DNA of 64,000 nucleotides from assembly GCA_014773175.1 (NCBI GenBank), contig VXCM01003297.1:1-64000 (forward strand), read 5' to 3'. The notes beneath the pieces are model-generated. The model saw only the letters and a program-made list of their open reading frames with translations. It was not told where the DNA came from and did not search any database. Origin of the DNA: Lucifuga dentata. Taxonomy: Eukaryota; Chordata; Actinopteri; Ophidiiformes; Bythitidae. Of the stretch, positions 38,162-52,200 are shown piece by piece. Numbering within the stretch: the stretch's first letter is position 1; each line of letters begins with the position of its first letter. The position numbers were made by a program, and so were the translations under genes.

Positions 38162-41100
38162 ACACACCAAAGGACCATGCCATATGCACACCATTTTACC
38201 ATGACAAAGGCAAAGTCATGGTGATATTATCTTTTACTTCACATAAGGTACATCGTGTAAACCTGTGCAGACTCCAGCATTTATCAGACACAAAGATCTC
38301 AAAACTGTAAACATCCTTGCACAGGGAGAGGAGTTACTGCTTTTTTTTTTGTTTTTTTTTACTTCAATATTTATCTGGATCTGAAAGATTTTCTGTCCCC
38401 AAAAGCACAGCAGATATTTACACAATTTCCAAAAATGCAAATATATTTCAAATGATGGTTATAGTCTTTCCATAACTGCTGAATTTCCTGTGTGGTGTTA
38501 TCTTAATATGCAGCAGAGATATATATCACTAGAGGGATCGCCGGCTTTGGCTGTGTTCATGCATCATTATGGACAGTCTACAGTCTACCAAAAGTGCATA
38601 TATTAAAGTTAGATTTGTGAAATATGTTGGTTTCTTGTCCGATGATTGATCTGTGTGCTGCATAGGACACTGTTCGTTGGCTCATGACTGATGTGATTTT
38701 CACTCTGGGCAGCCAAATTTTTCAGATTAGCACAATCCTGCATCATTTCTGTGGTCCCATAATATGATCGAGACTGCAGACTTTATAAAAGTGAATTGAT
38801 GGCATTTTATGGCTGGATGTTAGAGCTCAGGTTATATTAGATGTAAATGACTGATAATAAATCCAATCTAAAAGGGACATTTGAAGGAAAATTACTTCAT
38901 TCCTGTGGTCTAGGGTCGCTCTATCAAAAATTCACATCAAGACTTTGTCTGTGATGTGACTGATCAAGATGTAAAATCCCACAGGGAATAAAATGAGAAA
39001 GATGGAGAAGGTGGTGATGAAACTACCAGTGATCTCCAGAGGTCAGATTTGATGCTCTACACTATGGACTGAAGTAAAACATAAAAACCAGAAATCAAAA
39101 CTATTATTAGATTACCAAGACATCAAAGCTTGAAGATGTAACTCTTTAAGGGAGATAAGACTGATTTTTCCTAACCATGGAAGAAAAATATCTAAACTCC
39201 CTGTTAAATCTTTGCTTCCTTAGACCTCAACTATGTCCAATAATTAACTGACACCGTCCGTCTGTCTTCCTTATCTCTAAATATGACTGGGGATGGAGAT
39301 ATGCATTAACATGGTTAGAAATACAAATCACGTTGATTAAAAATACAAATACGCTGTATGACAAATAAATATTTTGGTATTTTCTCTCATATAGTAGTGA
39401 GCTGTGATGTGACTATGTGGGTAATTATTTATATGGCACACGTAGCACATCCTGCACTCGAAGGATGAAGAGTCCCCCCAACCAACCCATCCTTGCCACC
39501 CAGAAGGCAAAAAGCTCAGCCAGCTGACTGTTACTTGGCAGCCAAATGATTTTTAAGCCCTTGATTGACCATTTTTTGCAAGCTTGTGTTCTGACAACTA
39601 ACCAAACAGGACACGTTAATGAGGGTACTTATCGACATTACCTCTCCTGAGCTTATATATCGTGTCTTGCTGTAAATAATCTCAGTAGTCATACTCACTG
39701 GTTTGGAATTTGAAGCTACTTACACACCACAGGTCACAAATCTGGAAAGGTTTGGAGTTTAGGTGAGGCCAGGTGTTGTGTTGGCTGTGGCGCACGTCTG
39801 CTCGGTTTTTGTTATGTTCAGTCTGAGGTGATGAGAGTCGAACCAATCTGTTGTGTCTGTAACGTCATCTTTTTTGTTTTGTTTTTTTCTTTTGCTGCAA
39901 CTGACTTGGAACCAGGCAGGCCTCCTGGGCCATGTTGTCCGCATACTTAATCAGAATGAGGCGGTTATTGTTGCACATAATCTCATCGGTATAAATAGAC
40001 AATAAAAAAGAGAAAATGGCACAGCCCTGGGGGACACCTGAGTTTAAAACCAGTTCATTAGATAGACAGAAACTCCTTGATCCATAAAATCAAATGGATT
40101 GGGTTCCCAATTCACAGACGTGTTTGACCAGAGTTTGTGGGTGTGCAGGGTGATGAAAAGTCCATAAAAGGCTGCAGATAGATTATTGTTTAGGTGTTCA
40201 GATGGAACACAAGAGGAAATTTGTTTTGTTTTTTATTTATTTATTTATTTATTTATTTTTTGCTTATTTTCCACATTTTCATGAAACATTCAGCACACAG
40301 TTCATTTTTGTTTTTGGTTTCCAGCCACAATTTAGGGTAGAATCCCTTTAAGAAAAAGTCACATGATGCGTTTGTCAGTGGTGCAGATATATGACCTTGT
40401 AAAACCTTTTATTCATACACTTTTTCATCCTCTGTCCTCCACATTGCTTTTACCAGGATTTTTTGATTCATGTGATTTTTGATTAATAAAAAAAAAAAAA
40501 AAAAAATNAAAAAAAAAAAAAAAAAAATCAAATTTGTTTACTGGCTTTAATATAAAGTTGTACACTTTGTATCTGAATATTCTGCTGACAGCTGGTGAAG
40601 CTGTCAGCTTTTGAAAGTGGTCACCAAATTTAATTTTGTCCCAGAGTTATGGCATTTATCATTAGCAGTTCCTAACAGATGGTCAAGCTAGTTTTTATAA
40701 GCACAGTTAAACCTGAATTTGTACTGATTGTAAGTGGTGGTTATTACAAAAAAAAAAAAAAAAAAAAAAAGCTCAATCACGATCATTTTCTTCCTCCAGC
40801 TATTTCTGTCCTGTACTTGCTTGTCCCTCAGGGTGTCAGCCCCATACGTCTGTTCATTAATCCAGCATTGGCTCAAACCTTTAGGGGTGCAGTGTCCGCT
40901 GGTGTGACTGTAACTTGCTGATGGAAGCTGCAGCAATGAGGGCTGCTTGTTATTACAGCAAACCTACTGACCAGTAGGGATGAGTGATACACCTTTAAAA
41001 TAATTTGCTATCTCAAGGCATTTTTTTGAAAAAAAAAAAAATCATGCAATCTCAAGGTATTTTTGCAAAGACAATATTCATATAAACAAAATGTAACACT

Positions 41101-44100
41101 TGGAAATACTGTAAACTGTAAAAATGTGAATAAAAATTAACATTTAAAAGTCTTTCAGTCAAAAGAGAAATAACTAAATTCTGTAATGTTTTAGTTTGTA
41201 AACAATGACTCAAATTAACTTGACCTTGTAGTCAGGAGTGTGTAAAACATGAATACTATTAGCAAATACAATTACTTCAGATTTTAAGTGCACAGTAAAC
41301 AGCCAATCAAAACAAGTGAAACCCTCAACTCAAAGTGTAAACAATTAGAAGAAAAAATACTATTAAAGCTTAAACATACAAGTATCCTGAATTTTTAGTG
41401 CAAATGCAGTAACAAAATGGATTTCAATAAAATTAGTTAAAAAGTGTACACACAGTCATGCAGGTCAGATTTGACCACTAGTCTGTGCTTAAGGAAAAAA
41501 CTCAACTGAAGTGAGTGGAGCGGTTAAGCTAATGCTGCATACATCATCGGCAGAGTCATCAGTGAAAAATATTTCCTTGTTTGGGATGTTGTGTCTTGGG
41601 CTGAACTTTTTAAAAAGACACTTAAAACTGCTTTCTGCAATGTTTGGACTGGCTTCATCTAACTATAAAGCCAGAAATCTCTGTCCATCCATCTGTGGCA
41701 CCAATATCTCTAGAACCCAGCACTGTATGAAGTTGAAATTTGGCAGGTTTATTACTCAGGACCCTAGTGTGGCAGTGTCAATGCAAAGTTGTTTGGATGA
41801 GCGGTTCTTGAACTGAGCTGTGCCAGTAAAAGTAGTCCACGCTGCAGGATACACTCTGGGTGCAGTGGCAGGATACGCTCTGGGCATGCCAGCATATGCT
41901 CTCTCTCCACGAGCACTTATAGCAGGCTGCTGCGCACACCGTAATGTCTGGCCCGGTCAGAACAGGCGTGTTTTCAATGGGCACGGCACCAGTATCTTTA
42001 ATGAGACAAAAATTCAACACTGCTAATTTCATCCCATCATTAGTGGGATGAAACCAGTTGTACTCCCATGGGGAGTACAACTAGCTAACGCTCCAGCTAT
42101 GCTAAAATCAACTGCCTGCTTGTTTTGCATCACAAATCACCTGTTTAACTCTCCTCAGCCTCTCCTCCTAGAAAAAAAAATTATCTTGAAAGATATGATG
42201 TGGCACATTCCTACTGCCCAACCCAGATGTCATTTTTAATATTTGAGTACAAAAGCTGATTTTTTATTTATTTATTTTTTATAGCACACAGGATACACTT
42301 TCATTCCTTCTGTTGCGATAATTCAGTGAAATCATGGTTTTAGGCCTGAAATGACATGCATGTATGCCCTTTATTCATGAATCATTTGCGCTCGGGGACC
42401 GTAATGCATCACATCATGGGCTCTCAGTGCTCCCTCAGCACTTAGAATGTACTTTGCCTCACAAAGTGCATTTGAAGTAGCAAATAAAGGCCTGGCATCA
42501 GCTGTGTTCAAGCACACCTTTATTTCTTCTTTCCTTCTCCCTTCCTCTCTGTTGCTTTATTTCTCTGTCTCACATGCACGTACATACAGTTTAGGTTGTA
42601 ATTTTAATCAAAGTGACAAAGTGCATGCTGAATCGTATTTGACAGGTTTGCGTCTTGATTAAATAAGTTAAATAGCTGTGACACTGTGGTAGAATCATCT
42701 CAGCTGTGATTAGGTTATGAAAACAAATTTATGCATTTTTTGATTAAGAAAATCACAAAATTGAAATTCAGATTTGGAGGTGACTTCACAGAGACGGTGT
42801 TAAGTAGTTTTTTGTAGATTAAAGGTAACTTAGGTTTGGTATCATTATGAGCTGAGACTCCCTCGGTGCGTCTTTAAGTGGCACGCTGCCTGTCAGGTTT
42901 AAGGATGACTGAGATTGCTCAGGTGGCAGTCAACTTAAATAATGGTTTGACTTGGCAGTTTACAGTGACGGGGATGATTTGTAGGGCAAATGTTTTTTCC
43001 TATCTTGTGAGATACAAACAAACCCAAACTAAAGTGCCGCACACTGTAATCAGCGTAAGTGATGGAAAACATCCACACAAAATGACACATTTGAGGAAAC
43101 ACAATGAGTTTCCTGGCCCAAATCTATTAAAATGAATGGTTGATTTAGCTTTTAAATTAGCTGAACTATATATGTAAGTGTTAGATTTAATGGGTACATA
43201 AACTGGCAAATAAATATGGATCAAATTGATGGCAGTCATACAGAAATAATGGCAATCAGCAATTTTGCAGAGGTAAGATTTGACAGAAAGTAGATATTAA
43301 CGAGTTAATGACTGTGAACTGTCATCATTAAGAATATCATATGCCTATAAACTATTTAAACAACTAAGCATTGAATTTTACAGTAATATCAAGTTCTATA
43401 GCAGTCTAGGCTGTTATTTTGTCCATCTTCTAAAGCTGCATAGCTTTTCATAATTTAAATCAAGCTGTGCATTTTGACTGGACTCATTCTGTTACTGACC
43501 ATCTTTCATTGTATCTCCCTCATACTCTTGATTTATTGATTTTTGTATCCTGTATTTTTTTTTTCTTATTGTTTGACTCAGTTTTCCATATCAGGGTAAA
43601 TGAAGTTTCATCATAACTAATATTATATCTGGGTTTGTATAAATAGAAGGCTCTTCACACCTCAGCTGCCAAATATTGCCCAAGCATGTCCATTATAAAA
43701 ACATTTAGTCGGCCTGTTTCAGCCGTTGGAAATGCACAGAACAGAAATTAGATTTGACTGAGTGTATCAAACAGCCTCTGAAATCAATAGTTTTGATTTA
43801 AGTTGCAAATGGCACAATATATCTGACAATATTCACAAGTAAACAAAACAAATCATCAAATCATCAGATTAAAGCATTAAGGCATATATAAAATCAGTAC
43901 AGCATTTTTTTTCCTGCTATATGATGACCCAAAAGCCAATAATTTCCTAATAGAGTGCTAAACCAGTTGTACCAAGTGATAACCACACAGATGTTGTGCT
44001 CATCATAACTGAATTTAAAGTAAATTTGATGACAAAAACAAGGTTAGGCAATTTTATTTAGAAAGGACATTTCATAAAGTTTCATAGCTAATATTATTTC

Positions 44101-45940
44101 ATACACTAGGAAATATAAGCAAGAAAGATTTAAAGCCTAAGCTACTAAATACTTACTCAGATGGAGGATGGAGGACTGTCCCTCAAACAGGATCGAGGAG
44201 GTCAGAGGATCTTGGACCGTAAATGCCGTTGGCTCCAGCACAGACCCCCTGGGCAGAAACTGAACCATTATGGGCCAAAGCTGAAGAGGAAAAGTAGAAA
44301 TAGTGTCCCACTGTGGCTTATAAAGTGCTAACAAATCTTCAACTTGTTCATAGATTTATACATAATCATACTTCACCCAGATAAAGTTCTAGTTTTTGTT
44401 GGGGATTACAAATCGACAGTAAAACTGAAACATGAGTGAATGTAGTCACTGGCTTCAATGCTAAGTTTTGGCTCTGCTCTTACCAGCAATGCATGAATTT
44501 AATTTTAAATGACACCTAATGTGACTAAAAATAATAACTACATGTGACAACTTTAAATTACCTGCTTAACTTTTAATTACTTGCCATCAAATTAAACCTT
44601 GTTTGATACTATGTTTTGCACAAACCACATGGGTCTTTGGGATCTTACTAGAGAGAGAAAACACAGACGAAGTGCTGTGCATCTTTTTATATTTGATGCA
44701 TTGAACAGACTTTATTGACTATTTGCCTCAAGCTTTTTTTAAAGAAACGAAAGGGACTCACACAAACCAATAACAACCCTTTATCCCTTAATGGGAGGCA
44801 GCACAATTTAGACAAATTCATTGTGTATTGTTGTTAGCGGCAGAGAGAGAGATAACATACGCACAAATTCACTCCACAATAGAGCCGTATTTGAAGTGAA
44901 ACCCTTTTACATTCAGTCCATTTCATTAATTTCCCCCATATAATGGACTGAATTGATTGCTGAAACCTCTCAAGCTTGAAGCATCAGGGCTATATGACCA
45001 GGGCTTAGTAGCCTGAAGGATAAGCAAACATTCAGAAAGCAGACTAATGCACAAAGGACATTTCACTGGGGTGTACTTGATGAAAGCAGCATCTCAAGAG
45101 TATGTTTTCACCCACAAAAGTACAAACAATCAATTTAGTCCACAGATAAGATGAGGACAGAGTCAGGCCTTTCTTCGACCACGACATCTGTTTGCCTTTT
45201 CTACTAAGTGCTCTGCTGTAGGAATGCCTCACATAGCGACAATCAAGGGTTGGGGGTTCTGGGTTTTCATCCCTCCACCCACGTGCATGCCAACTTGATT
45301 TTGCCCTCACTGCTGTGAAGCTTTACTCAAGCTTTACAGAAATCTATGCAAATTTGTAACCAATATTTCTTTTCTCTGCAGGTGTTTGCATCAGACATTT
45401 TCTAATAGAGGCATGCATATTTTAATCCTTGAGCTAATGAACAAAGTAAAAATGTAGCAAATTATGTCTACAGTGTTAAATTTATCATGACATTTTGGTT
45501 CTTTGGTCTCTTAAGCTTTTTGATATGCAGATTACCAGCGGTGGAAAAAATATTTGATGTAAAACTACTAATACAACAATGAAAACTTGGATAAAATAAA
45601 CAAGTGATTGTAGTAAAATGTATTCTTCTATTATTTGTAAAATAAAATTAAAAAAAAACCTTCCTGTCAGAATGTTAAATTAAGAAACCATAAGATCAGG
45701 TATATGAAGTTGTTAACCCAAAAGTGTGGAAAAATTTTGTACTGTATCTCCAATTTTGGGTATTCTTATGTTTTCAGATGAAGGATTAGATGCTTCTTTA
45801 CACAAGTAAATTTGGCAGCATCTTTCCTTTTCTTGAACTTGAGATAATTTGACAAATGCGTTATGTAATCAAACTAAAAGTAGATGGAGATAAGAGATCC
45901 AGACACCCACCGGGTGTCTGGATCTCGGTGGAAGGTAGTN

Positions 45941-45985
<45 letters not shown>

Positions 45986-48900
45986 AAGTGCTAAAAGTGG
46001 CTGGTAACTGGTGTTTATGAATGAAGGAACGTAGTTGCATGATGCTATTTGCCCTTATTGAACTGTTATATATGGTACTGTTTCATGAATTACCCCCACT
46101 GAATTTAAAATTTTAATCTGCTAATAATTCAAAAATATTGTGGCGTAGAAGTCAAAAGCATCACAAAATGGAAATACATAAGAACTGCCTCAAAATTATA
46201 AGTATAAATGATCAATATGTGCACTTTACCTTTCACCTTGCAAATTATTCAACAAGTGCTTACATGGCAATCCAATGGCCTACTGTACATATAGTATGTA
46301 ATCCTGCATAATTATTATTCTCATTTTCTATGTCTACAATGGCATTCCTGGATTAAAAATGCTTTTCCTCACAATCCCTTTTGACTCATCAAAGGACACA
46401 AATAAAATTGCACTTGTTACCGTATATGCACGGCTGGTGATGAAAATTAATACTGATAATCAACAACAAACCTGTAGTGTTTTTAGTTAGGGTAGGAGAT
46501 CTAGGACATTAATTAGTCAGTTGACTTAAGGAAAACACAGTGTTTGTCAAATTCCCCAAATGACTCTCCCCTTTGGCCTTCTGTCTTATATCTCTTAATT
46601 AAGTTTAGAATGTAATGAGCTTAACAACAAATGAAACAGGTTTTATTTTTATATTCTCAGGATTGGGTCTGTCTGGGCAGGAGAGTTAAATGCAGCATAC
46701 CGAGGTGAAGAACATAGTCCAAAACAAACTCGGCTCCTATTTATATGCCAGATTTTGGTGTCTGATAATGGTCTGGATGCATTAGAGGGCCTCTATGGAG
46801 CTGCAGTATTGCGCATTTTTCACTCTACTTCCTCTTCCAAACCACTTCTTCTGCTTCTTATTCAAAGTAGTAGTGGTTGAGTCATTTATGAGTACTCTAC
46901 AAAATAGGACAAGCATGAAAACTGATACAGGAGCTGGTCATTATCCTGTTATTGAGCCTGGCCTATTACAGACTCTTAAATGAAAATTATCACACATTGC
47001 AGGACATCACCATGGCCTGTCCCTGTCTAAAAACATACTGCATGTTAGCTCAAACAGATTTTAGATTGCGATGATTCACTTTTCGCCCTTGGACTAATAT
47101 AAAGGGAGCACTACCATCAAAGTTAAAAAACAAAAGAGCATAGTTTTCCTAAAATGATGATTTCTTGAGCTCAAAGCTAACACTCAAGTGCAGTCAGCCT
47201 TTCAGAATAAAATCCTTCAAATGATACTTTATCAGTAATCAAGTGAGTTCTGGATGACTTAGGTAAAGATATTTTCACACGTATGTGGTTTAATCTGCTT
47301 GAATCAGATTCTGGTATGTTTCCATATTACACTTTATTTGAGCAAGTCTGAACACTTGAGGTGGACAAAAATAAGAACCTTGGGGCAGTTGAGGAAGTGG
47401 TCTCAGTTTGGGCACAATTAAACTTTGGAGGGCTTTGTTTGTGTTGTGACCCATGATCCAAAGTAGTTGTGAACAAACTATAATATTGACTGAACCAGAC
47501 AAGGCTCGGTGCACGTTGGTAAGGGTAAACAACAACTTTGATTACTCATAGCAAATCACAGAGTTGTAACATATCATCACACGTCTTTTGATTAATTTAA
47601 TGAGGGTCAGCATATCATTGTATATGCTCCATTCATTAATTTGCATAATGTGAAGGAATATGCTTAAGTCAAACTGGGCATTCCGCTTGGCATATGGCCC
47701 AAATGATAGCTGTGACCAAGAATACATGCTAATTCTGTTATTCTATGTTACATAGCTACCCCAGCACACTTCTTCCTGGTTTGAAGTTCTCAATTCTGCC
47801 CCCAGACATTTCTGACCACTAAGATCTCATGGCTTTTGTTAATATATTTTGATTGGCTTGAAGTTTTGCTGTGTGATACCAAATCAAATCAAGGGTAAAT
47901 GCAACAAAAGCAACAATTGCTCACGGACTCAAATCAGAACAAATGGACTACAGGTTTGAAAAACACCAAAAAATCTAAGTGACAGTAAAGCATAAAATTA
48001 ATGACACGCATTTGAGCATCTCATCACGATAAGGGAATTTATTATGAAAGTCTGGTCAATCACCTCATAAAAATGGAAAAACTGACCTGATATGGTTGAC
48101 AGAGAAAGGTGGAAAAACAACTCATGAAACCTTATATTTAAGGAATTGTTTAATTAGCTGTTGTTGCATTTAGGTGTGGAAAGTTAAACTAGGATTCCTG
48201 GAGAAATTTGTCGTCATTCATTTTGATATTCTGGTTAGATTGAGAGAGAAAGGGCTTCTCCCAGGAGATGGCACTCGGTACGGATGTGTTTACCCTGCAG
48301 TATGATATGGAAAAGCTTATGTGTATTCATGAGAATGTAAATGTGCATCATTTTAGCTGTGAACTTTTCAGAGGATGCTAAAGGTAAATAAATAGATATT
48401 TGTCTGTGCCTCTGAGCGTATGAGCCATCAGCCATGATATCACAAAGAAGCTTACATCATTCACTGTTATCAACTTGGGGGTCCCTTGGAAATTAATTTA
48501 GATCCTTTAGTTGTCCCCTCCGGTTAGGTTCAAAAACAGCGCCAGATCTACATGAAAGTGATTGGAGTTTTTGTATTTCTACTGTTTCTGCTTCCTGTGA
48601 TGTGTAACTCCTGAGCAGAAAAGAATGGGGAAATTCAAGAAGTGTGCAGTTTAGTTACCCCCTATTTTTTTCCCCTAGACTACCCAATTAGACAGAAATA
48701 TTTGAGGGGTGCTGTCTTAATGATGCTTGACTGGAGGCAGGATAAGCAAGAAGTATGATTGAAGCATAGTGTTAGAATGCACAATAAACTTGTGCTTGTG
48801 TGCAGCGACAGTTTATTCTATTTATTAATAGTCATAACGCACAGTATGTTATGATGATTCATCTGCAAATTAAGAACTGTGTAGAAACCGTTCTGACCAA

Positions 48901-49266
48901 CAACACTATGTTTAGATGCCACTCACATTCCACTTTAAAAGGAAGCACTTTCAAATTTTGAGCATTTCTCTTTAAAAATGGATTGATGTTGAATTTCAAA
49001 GAAGTCAGTCAAAGAAGCTTTGTCTGTACTGTATATGTGAAGTGTGTATGCTGCATGCGTGAATGCATGTGTGAGTGCAGTGTGCACAGGTGTGCATTGA
49101 GCTGATATATTACAATGAATTTAAGAATGAAACACCTTTGTTGCCACAGAGGCTAAGAAATCTGAGCACAGGATTGTGATATGTAATTTTATTTCCTTCC
49201 ATGTAAACTGTCTTCCTGATGGAGGGGAAACATCAAAAAATCAAAATGAAGTATCTGGAGAGCCTA

Positions 49267-49298
<32 letters not shown>

Positions 49299-52200
49299 AA
49301 AAGACTGTTAGGATAAAAAGATGACTAAACCCAAGTCCTTGGAGAGTGCGAGCCAATCTGAAAAATGATTGGTTGACTTTCCCGAGGCAAAACTCTCTTT
49401 CCTCACATCAATAAAACATAAACATGAATAAATGCACTGCTTTTGGCCTTCCAGGGTCCTTACTTAATTTCATGTATGCAAGTGAGCAATGATGTGCACG
49501 GAAAATTGTATTTACCTAGAAGGCTCAAAATAATTCTGGATGCCATTTTTATTTGTGTGTTTCCAGTATTTACATAAACACAAAACTGCACCATAAACTC
49601 TTATAATTTTGAATGTGTCTCATCATGCTGCTTAATTTCAGGTTCTTATAGCTGAAGTCACACATCTGTTGTGCAGACCATGTGACCTCCCGTATTGGTC
49701 TCAAAATTTGCATGTATAGTAGCTGCTGCCTACTGACTTGAGCCACAGATGCACAACCTATCAATAGCGTTGGAGATGTGGGAATGCATTGTCTCCAGTG
49801 ATGCACTCTTGATGGATCCACTTAGGGACAAATCATCCAAACAGTCATCCGCTTCACTAGTCTGACAGTCCCTTAGGTAGGTCCTCAGTGACCCAATTGA
49901 ATGGGTTAGCTTTCGTTAATGAGCCAAGAACACAAACACGTTGTCAACATTTAAAGCAAACTTCCTAATGGCAGTTACGGCTTGTGTGCTCAAACGTCCT
50001 TAGCTATCAAGTGATGCCATCACTGCCATCTGGGGCTATTTTTAGCAATTATTTTGGATCCTCGACTAAATTTGTTAAGCATTTAATTAAATTGGGTTCC
50101 AAGCACAAATTAGCACAAGTGATTCAAACCCATAAAACAACAAACAAGCTAGCGCCAAGCTGTTATGCCGGTTGTTTGCTCAGTGAATTCGTCAATGCTA
50201 GATGTTGAAATCCCTTTGTTTGGGAATGATCTTCTTCAGTTTGATGCTGATGAAATCATTTCTAGATTCAATTTACCATATAGTATTTATAATGTTCCAT
50301 AACACTGAGAAGACAGACCAATGATCAACAGTTCAGCAGAGTTTTTCTTCCTATCTATTTTTCAAAGCATGCAATTAGGCCTAACATCACAGTCATTTAA
50401 CTAAGTCTGTACTCCAAATTGATTCAGACTCCAGTGTTGGACCTTGCAGACATGGTGCATTTAGTTATGCAAATGCTTATCTGTCTGCATGACTGGTTAA
50501 TTAACCTGTAATGCAGATAGTTCTGGCAATGCACAGTGGCTGTTACATGGCTAAATCATGGGTCAATTGGGTTTTTAACATTTTCAAAGCAGACTTAGAG
50601 GCATGTCTTTGTTCCTCTAAGTCTTATGTGGCTTTTTCAATTTAATGACTCGTTTCACGGGTCCCATAAGGTTAATGTGTTTAAACTCATTGTAATTGAG
50701 CTTTCGACCTATCTTTCAGGCTTTTTAAAATTCATCATATTATGCCATGTTTCTGCTCCTTGATTGTTATTATCTGTCATTCCCACATCCCTCTTCCATG
50801 TCATGCACCAAACCCTATACCCTACCCCCCCTTCTATCCTGAGTTATGAGCATCCCAATGGGAAGTCATTTGTAATGCCATTGGAGTGACAATAATGTGT
50901 TTGCACACCATTTCACTCTGCCCTCTGTACTTCGACGGCTTTTTATAGGCTATATTTGTGTTTCCCCAGAAACACATAAAGTATCTTCAAAACATACAAA
51001 GACATTTAGTACGAGCTGAAACTGGACATCCTCCAATGAGTACCCATCTGAAGTAACATAACACATTTCATTATGAAAAGATGGTCTCATTGAAATCAGC
51101 ATTTATTTGTGTTTTTGCATCTAACTGACTTCACTACTTTGAAGGTAAAAGAAAAAGGCAATGAGACCGGGCGGTGCGGGGCAGACACAGTCTGCATTTC
51201 TTTTTCTTGTACACTGAACAATTATGTTCAGATTGTTCTGTCATGTAGGTATCATTCCACATGAGATACAGACACATCTCTTGACAGCCCACATGGATTT
51301 TTTTTCAGATCTCGTCACCAGCACACTGACATCTCTTGACAACATGAGGATCACCTGTCATTGGGATAACACACTGCATGTAGCTGTTTTTTTTTTCCCA
51401 TATAAGCAATGGGACGTAACAGACATGTTGCATTCATTCCATTTCATTAGATGTAGACAGTTAATGTTTGCTGATGAGTCACGTTTTCAGAGGCCTTTTT
51501 GTGGAGATCTTGGCATGTAATTAAATGTCTGTTGCTATTATTTTGTAGGTGATCCTGATCTTGACTAAGCTATATGACTTCAACCTGGGGGCTGTTACTG
51601 AGAGCTCTCTGTGGAGGTAAGGGCCTAAATCATTGTGTCTTACCTTATTCTTATTTTGTTTGCTCTATTAAAGTAGAAAACTGATACCATCATTGTTACA
51701 ATTTTGTAAAAATGCAAAAGTGGAAAACAAGAGGAAACAATAGGAAAATAAAATATTCATAGGAATGCAGTATACAGTAAGTGTGATTTATGGCATTCTC
51801 CCTTGCTTGGAATCAAATTGTACTGGAAACCAATATGAAGTAGGTTCTTAATAAAATAATGTGAAATAGTTCATTTTGAAGCATCCTTCCCTGTGTTTCA
51901 TACTTTCTAAAAAAATAAACACTTCAACAAGCATTCAGAAAAGCCACAACCTAATAAGTCCATCATTTGTAGGGAAACTGTTTGGAAGGGGATGTTTTGA
52001 AAGTTAAAGTAGCGGATATAGTATGATGCATCTATGGGATTCTTTATTTGGATCTGAGGTTCTTTTTGTCTGACCTGGAATCTTGCTTGATTTGATGGAG
52101 TTTCTGATTGACTGCCATCCCTAACCTTTTGTCTCAGAAGCAATTGACATGCAATTGCTACTGTAAAGCCATAGTAATTCTATTCACTATGATATTGAGA

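Larger units (their letters stand above)
37278..51548 (+). other. SorCS intron 1
   Basis: 14,271 bp between donor gtgagt and acceptor ttgtag. It contains (CA)n at 38100-38166, a decayed LINE reverse transcriptase (minus, about 39750-40210), a poly-A gap point at 40508, a repeat with twin hairpins (41640-42081), a hairpin beside a GA-repeat gap (45895-45984), a repeat related to 30770-31450 (47225-47945) and (AAAG)n at 49266-49302. No internal coding exon is supported. Confidence 0.9.

Noticed and set aside
38071..38310. Open frame with a long His-Thr run in SorCS intron 1
   Set aside because: It is a (CA)n translation inside the intron, without splice sites or homology.
40679..40936. Overlapping open frames of about 80 codons on both strands
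   Set aside because: They span a poly-A tract in an intron and contain no motif that I recognise.
41778..42080. 100-codon minus-strand open frame
   Set aside because: It lies wholly within the hairpin-ended repeat and has no recognisable domain; the stems, not coding, explain the composition.
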